From Weeksellaceae bacterium (GTDB taxonomy: Bacteria > Bacteroidota > Bacteroidia > Flavobacteriales > Weeksellaceae): DNA of 24,977 bases. A program made the translations under genes and the position numbers. This document shows, one piece after another, positions 24,471 through 24,977 of the stretch. The notes under the pieces are model-generated. The model saw nothing but the letters and a program-made list of their open reading frames with translations, ran no database searches and was not told where the DNA came from. The first letter of the stretch is position 1; every line of letters starts with the position of its first letter. Where the stretch lies: contig JAQVKJ010000001.1 of assembly GCA_028694715.1 (NCBI GenBank), forward strand, positions 1-24,977, read 5' to 3'.

Positions 24471-24854
24471 TTAGTTTGATAGGGTTCTTCTGTTAAGTTT
24501 AAATATAAAAATAAAAATCACCATGACCACCGAATAGCTCAATGGCCAGAGGATGATTTGTTCGTCAGTATTGAGAAAGTCTTTGTCCATTAACCAAAAA
24601 GTAAAAAACACACATGATACTGCAATGAGAGAGTTTATGGTTTTTATTTTCAGATTACTCCAATTGTCAGGTGCAAAGTTCAGGAACACTACTATTGCCA
24701 GCACCGCAGGAATTGAGAGAAGCAGACTTGTAGAAAGAACGACCGTATAAACATACCAGTAATCTTCACCTGGATTGCTGATGGCAAACGCAAGCATTGG
24801 TGCACAGACCATGCTCAGCAGCCAAACTTTGAGTATGTAAATTAGTATTTTCAT
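24471..24854 (-). CDS. Small four-helix membrane protein, function unknown
   Basis: A 127-residue protein that I do not recognise. Four hydrophobic segments are visible, at about residues 4-25, 36-60, 70-90 and 100-119, with short charged loops and a basic C-terminal end (KLNRRTLSN), so it is an integral inner-membrane protein. No motif or conserved polar residue suggests transport or catalysis. Its ATG overlaps the TGA of the upstream S9A peptidase gene (ATGA), and its stop abuts the yaeR-like start, so it is firmly part of that operon. Confidence 0.75.
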   Translation of the reverse strand: MKILIYILKVWLLSMVCAPMLAFAISNPGEDYWYVYTVVLSTSLLLSIPAVLAIVVFLNFAPDNWSNLKIKTINSLIAVSCVFFTFWLMDKDFLNTDEQIILWPLSYSVVMVIFIFIFKLNRRTLSN

Positions 24855-24977
24855 TTTTTGATGCCTTCTAATTTAAAAATAAGAGCGTATTCAAAAGCGG
24901 TTTCTTTGAGTGATTCAAATCTGCCGGAGGCACCGCCATGTCCGGTTTTCATGTCAGTCTTCAACAAAAGAAGTCGG
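24851..24977 (-). CDS. S9A prolyl oligopeptidase family (oligopeptidase B-like), C-terminal part
   Basis: Only the last 41 codons are in the window; the gene runs off the right edge. The segment [20 protein letters not shown] holds the catalytic His (residue 13 of the visible part) in GHGGASGR, the signature of S9A serine peptidases such as oligopeptidase B (PtrB). [14 protein letters not shown] follows and the protein ends GIKK. The family cleaves short peptides after basic residues or proline; which subtype cannot be told from the end alone. Its stop codon overlaps the next gene's start (ATGA), implying translational coupling. Confidence 0.85.
   Translation of the reverse strand, partial: RLLLLKTDMKTGHGGASGRFESLKETAFEYALIFKLEGIKK

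Overview
The window is a stretch of chromosome from a member of the phylum Bacteroidota. The evidence is an LpxC-FabZ fusion gene, a PorX regulator of the type IX secretion system (T9SS), a secreted protein with a T9SS C-terminal sorting domain, a cysteine-poor ribosomal protein L36, few Shine-Dalgarno sequences, and promoters of the Bacteroidota type (TTG, 19 bp, TAnnTTTG). I cannot place it below phylum level with confidence. Coding density is high. I saw no tRNA or rRNA gene, CRISPR array, insertion sequence or prophage.

Left part (1-3551, minus strand): a four-gene unit, porX - tsaE - alanine-dehydrogenase-like - DUF4258-like (the last runs off the left edge). Region 3604-8757 (plus strand): an HD-domain phosphohydrolase, then the lipid A block lpxD - lpxC/fabZ - lpxA - efp, ending in a strong terminator. 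A free-standing fabH follows, with its own promoter. Convergent to it is a secreted beta-helix protein with a T9SS tail, and divergent from that is an Rrf2-type regulator.

Centre (12104-20280, plus strand): the right half of the ribosomal protein supercluster: rpsH, rplF, rplR, rpsE, rpmD, rplO, secY, infA, then rpmJ, rpsM, rpsK, rpsD, rpoA, rplQ. The usual upstream half (S10 genes and rplN to rpsN) is not here. A non-coding stretch with a candidate small RNA or attenuator and a textbook promoter precedes rpsH. A terminator-like hairpin plus a second textbook promoter split the cluster between infA and rpmJ.

Right part (20311-24977): an M20 dipeptidase (minus), a DUF4286 gene broken by one in-frame TAG (plus), then a minus-strand unit read from the right edge: S9A peptidase C-terminus - small membrane protein - YaeR-type VOC protein - DUF808 membrane protein - nucleoside phosphorylase.

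Most of the window is conserved housekeeping. The places most worth a second look are the non-coding leader before rpsH, the two extra control points in the ribosomal cluster, the palindrome at the rpsD stop codon, the long acidic tail on L17, the replaced catalytic histidine in the alanine-dehydrogenase-like protein, and the nonsense codon in the DUF4286 gene.
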